Of a stretch of DNA of 64,000 nucleotides, positions 60,801 through 64,000 are shown in pieces. The notes under the pieces were generated by a model. The model was not told the DNA's origin. It saw nothing but the letters and a program-made list of their open reading frames with translations, and did no database searches. Made by a program: the position numbers and the translations under genes. The stretch is from Neodiprion pinetum. Taxonomy: Eukaryota; Arthropoda; Insecta; Hymenoptera; Diprionidae. Position 1 is the first letter of the stretch. Each line of letters starts with the position of its first letter. The stretch covers positions 23,218,470 through 23,282,469 of the forward strand of contig NC_060238.1 in NCBI RefSeq assembly GCF_021155775.2. The letters run 5' to 3'.

Positions 60801-63800
60801 GCATACCGATGGGGATTTTAGCGAAATGTCGAGGCGCTATGCAGCATCATCACCAATAATTACTTGGCCGCGTCTGATGACTCGGTGGTTCCGGAATTGC
60901 AAAAACTTTCGCGTAACATTGCAAAATTACTTTGAATGAGAAAAATTATTATTATCACTATTATGGTTTTAATGTATTGAAATAAATGTAGCATTGAATG
61001 GTAATAGTTTCCGTTTGAGCAACGTTTGTATTAATAACAAGGTCATTTAAAATAGTAGTGCTCAAATACCGGCGATTGATTGTTGAAAAGATATCAATAT
61101 AGTCGTATTTTCTCAGCTGTGGTTGATCGTGCGATTTTCTTGTTCTTTTTTTTTTTTTTTTCTTAGAGTAGAGTGCAAAAATGCGAAAGATGAAAAAGTC
61201 GACGCCACGAAATCCCGAAAGTCAAATTATCTACATTTAGAAACGTACAAAGACTGCGAATACGAAAAGTTGTCTTGCGGAACGATAAAAAAATTTACAA
61301 CGCTAAAATGTTTAAATAAAATTGTGGTGAATATTTTTTCTGAGAATGGGCAATTGAATTGCGAAAATACGAAAACTTCGATTTTACAATCAGTCGACTG
61401 TTTGCTGTTTCAGGATTTCGGTCCCCGCCCCTTTTTTCGAGTTCTTCGTGATATCCCAATTAGTTGGTAAAGGCGTTTACAAATCGATCCCGAGATAAAA
61501 TCTTTTCGGTGCCCAAAACTCCCGAAAAAACTTATAAAGTCTATCTACACCCAGATAATTTCTCATCTCATTTCTCTGGCGAGGAAAAATTGTCAACACA
61601 TCGCGGAAAGAGTTTTGTCGCTTGCAATTGAAATAAAAATATATTTTTCAACGTCAAGCTTTAATTCATGATATTTTATTGTGATAGTCGATCAGTGACT
61701 GAAATCGTTAAAAAAAATTTATACGAATTAGTGCATCATTTGATTCCACAAGAGGCTGCTTCGTTATTCTATATTATCGTTTTGTTATTACATTTTATAA
61801 ATCAAAATCTTATACATCGTACGGTTAAAATTTTTTTCCAATCTCGGAGAAATCATTTGACCGATAGCGTGGATATTTGCAGAAATATTTTAAAAATTTC
61901 GTCGACAAAATGACGTGACCAAAAAGGCAAAAACGTCTGTCTCGAGTTTACATTGCATAGGTATACACATACCTGCATGGATTGCGAGGAATTCGCAATA
62001 TGCGCACACGTACCTATTTTTGGCCCAAGAATGCGGGTGTGATTAAAATTTATTACTCGTCCCACCAAATGCCGTTAATTTCACAAGTCTTTGTTGGGAA
62101 TTCATGTACGTAATTACTGTTTTTTTTTTTTTTTTTTATTCACCTCACCTGTGAATTATGCTTGCAAAGGTACGCAGGTTATTCTGACGTGTGAATTTCT
62201 GGAAGCAGCTGAAACGGAACAAAGACTGGAATAATTAAGAATGTGGAATTGCAAGAGATGAAAAATCAAATTCAATTATAGTATTAAAACAGGAAGAAAC
62301 CGCCATTTTTCATCCATGTTTCACTTTGAATCGAATATTTTTTGAAACCGACGTAAATTTTTTTTTTTTGTTTTCTTTTTTTTTAATTTGACGATCTTAA
62401 ACACATATATCAATGATATAGATCAATGATTCTGCGAGCTATAAAACCATGAAATCAGGTTTTAAATTGGAATGCTTGGTAAAAATGTTGTACTTTTTTT
62501 CGCAATAAAATTGAAAAAAAAAAGGAGAAAAAAAACCGTAATCTAGTCCTCATAGGAAAATTTTTCTCCATCGGTTTGTTACATCACGCGGGCTGGAAGC
62601 GCGACCCAGTTTTCTTGCCGGCTGTTATATATTAAAGACGTTGAGAGAAAGATGAGCAGTCAATTAATTAATTAATCTCACGTAGTAATAATTTAAAGTG
62701 AGAAACACGGGACTGCAGGCGAAGATTCGTGTTCGTATTTAACTCGACGCGTGACGCCGAGTGCGATTTTATCCACACAAACACAGACATTCAAGGCTTT
62801 AAAGTGTCTTCGACTCTTCGAGGAAGAGATAAAAATCCCTCGCAGATAAGTTTCTCACTCGCACTGCAGCTCTGCGACAAAGGAAACACGCGTGTCGTAA
62901 TCTTTGTAATAACCGTTTCCCGTGAATTAAGGAGAATTGGCTATACATTGTGAACCAAACTTGAGCCTCGTCGACGATATTCAATACCTTTGCGATAAGA
63001 TAAGAATCTGACAAAAATTGACCGCGGTAAAGGAAATAAAAAAAATCGAATTCGATTAAAAATAATGTCCAAAAGTTCTTCAATGAATTGTTTGAACGAA
63101 ACATTGTTTAGCAAATTTTTAGGGAATCTTTTTTTTTTGTCAGGTGAAATGAATTAGTTGATTTTTCTGAATACACGTGAATTTTTCAAGAATTTTCTCA
63201 TTATTTTGAAATTTTCGTTTTCCAAAATTTCTAAAGGCTTTACTTACGAAACTATATTGGTTCAATGCTCCAGAAGCTTTTTTCAATTTTAGTATACGAC
63301 GTTTTTATGAGAACGTATCCAAAATACACGACTTTTCCTCCATTTTTAAAATTTCAATAGTGAGAAGATTGTTTAAAAATTCATGTGCGTTCAGAAAAAT
63401 CAACGAACACATTTCACACGAACAAAATAAACATTCCCCGAAGATTTGTTAAACAATGTTCTGTTTAAACAATTCACTGATAACTTTTGAGCGTTATTAT
63501 TATTCAAATTGAATTCTCTTATCGTGTTTATTATGCTTGATTTTCTTCAGATTTTTATCTTAACATTAAGTAGTCAATATTGTCAACGAGACTCACTTTT
63601 GATTGAAAATTTATAGCCAACGTATCCTTAAACTGACATACCTAGACAACTCGACTTTGCCTAACTTCCCGCAAACGGGGCTGCGAGCAAAGCTGAACAA
63701 TGGTACGAGAAGTTTGCTCACAGGAATATCCCGTTTCATCCATTCTGTTTCTCGTCTTTTAATTTATCTATAGCAGCTGAAAAAGCAGATTTTCTTTTTA

Positions 63801-64000
63801 CGAGAACTGCAAGAGCCGAATTGCAGCAATGGAACAAAATTTCACCCGAATGAATAATGATCGGTGCAGATATTATACATCCGTTCGCCTCAAAGCAAAT
63901 TCCTCCATTTTACGATGACAGTAAATTTCCTCGTGTTTTATGCAAGGTCAAGCGCAACACAAATACGTCGCAATGCAGTTCGTTCGTCTCAAAATTTTTA
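57801..64000. other. Right-end gene-free region
   Basis: About 6.2 kb without a supported exon. It contains one partial dispersed repeat (59932-60013), several T or A homopolymers (for example near 58430, 58805, 61148 and 62120) and AT-rich DNA. It may be a long intron or an intergenic region. Frames such as 60467-60859 and 61123-61470 run through homopolymers and have no recognisable content. Confidence 0.4.
59932..60013 (+). repeat. Dispersed repeat, partial copy 3
   Basis: Matches the last 80 bp of the repeats at 12378-12527 and 54891-55041 ('atattcaaac', 'taacgatacctgtt', 'tagttaccgtaacaaatga', 'tttctcag'). Truncated at its left. Confidence 0.7.

Overview
This is a eukaryotic, almost certainly insect, genomic window. 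It is AT-rich with short GT-AG introns, dispersed short repeats and CpG-richer patches near gene starts. It carries single-copy housekeeping genes of insect-like length (Rpt5 of 428 aa, Rab geranylgeranyltransferase beta of 331 aa, Y14 of about 166 aa) and two divergent ionotropic receptors. The repeat style and compactness would fit a hymenopteran such as a sawfly, but I cannot fix the species from sequence alone. All multi-exon models were assembled by hand from splice sites, and the exon sums of the main models are divisible by three.

Left third (about 2.4-22.1 kb): five head-to-tail minus-strand genes of the FLVCR family of major-facilitator transporters (known roles: choline/ethanolamine, historically heme). 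All five have six coding exons, with exons of 470, 212 or 215, 104 and 111 nt kept almost exactly. They are therefore products of tandem duplication. The residues expected in the substrate pocket differ between copies. A duplicated intergenic block at the left edge suggests that the array continues outside the window. Mobile debris lies between and inside the copies: two copies of a roughly 330-bp foldback/MITE-like element, one filling an intron of the third gene, and two copies of another inverted-terminus element.

Middle (23.8-30.8 kb): two adjacent minus-strand divergent ionotropic receptors, one with an in-frame stop or a tiny intron, then the complete Rab geranylgeranyltransferase beta subunit on the minus strand. 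From 31 to 37.4 kb only a weakly supported minus-strand split gene, a 26-bp minisatellite and an orphan plus-strand exon candidate are visible.

Gene-dense block (37.4-49 kb): Rpt5 (plus) converges on tsunagi/Y14 (minus). A TSSK-type kinase (plus) converges on a membrane-anchored glycerol kinase (minus), probably with overlapping 3' ends. A small four-helix membrane protein resembling the insect pasiflora/DUF4728 group follows on the minus strand.

Right quarter (49-64 kb): no coding gene can be supported. It holds palindromic and dispersed repeats, long homopolymers, and a CpG-rich stretch at 55.5-57.8 kb full of purine and pyrimidine tracts. That stretch looks like a promoter or noncoding first exon of a gene lying to the right.
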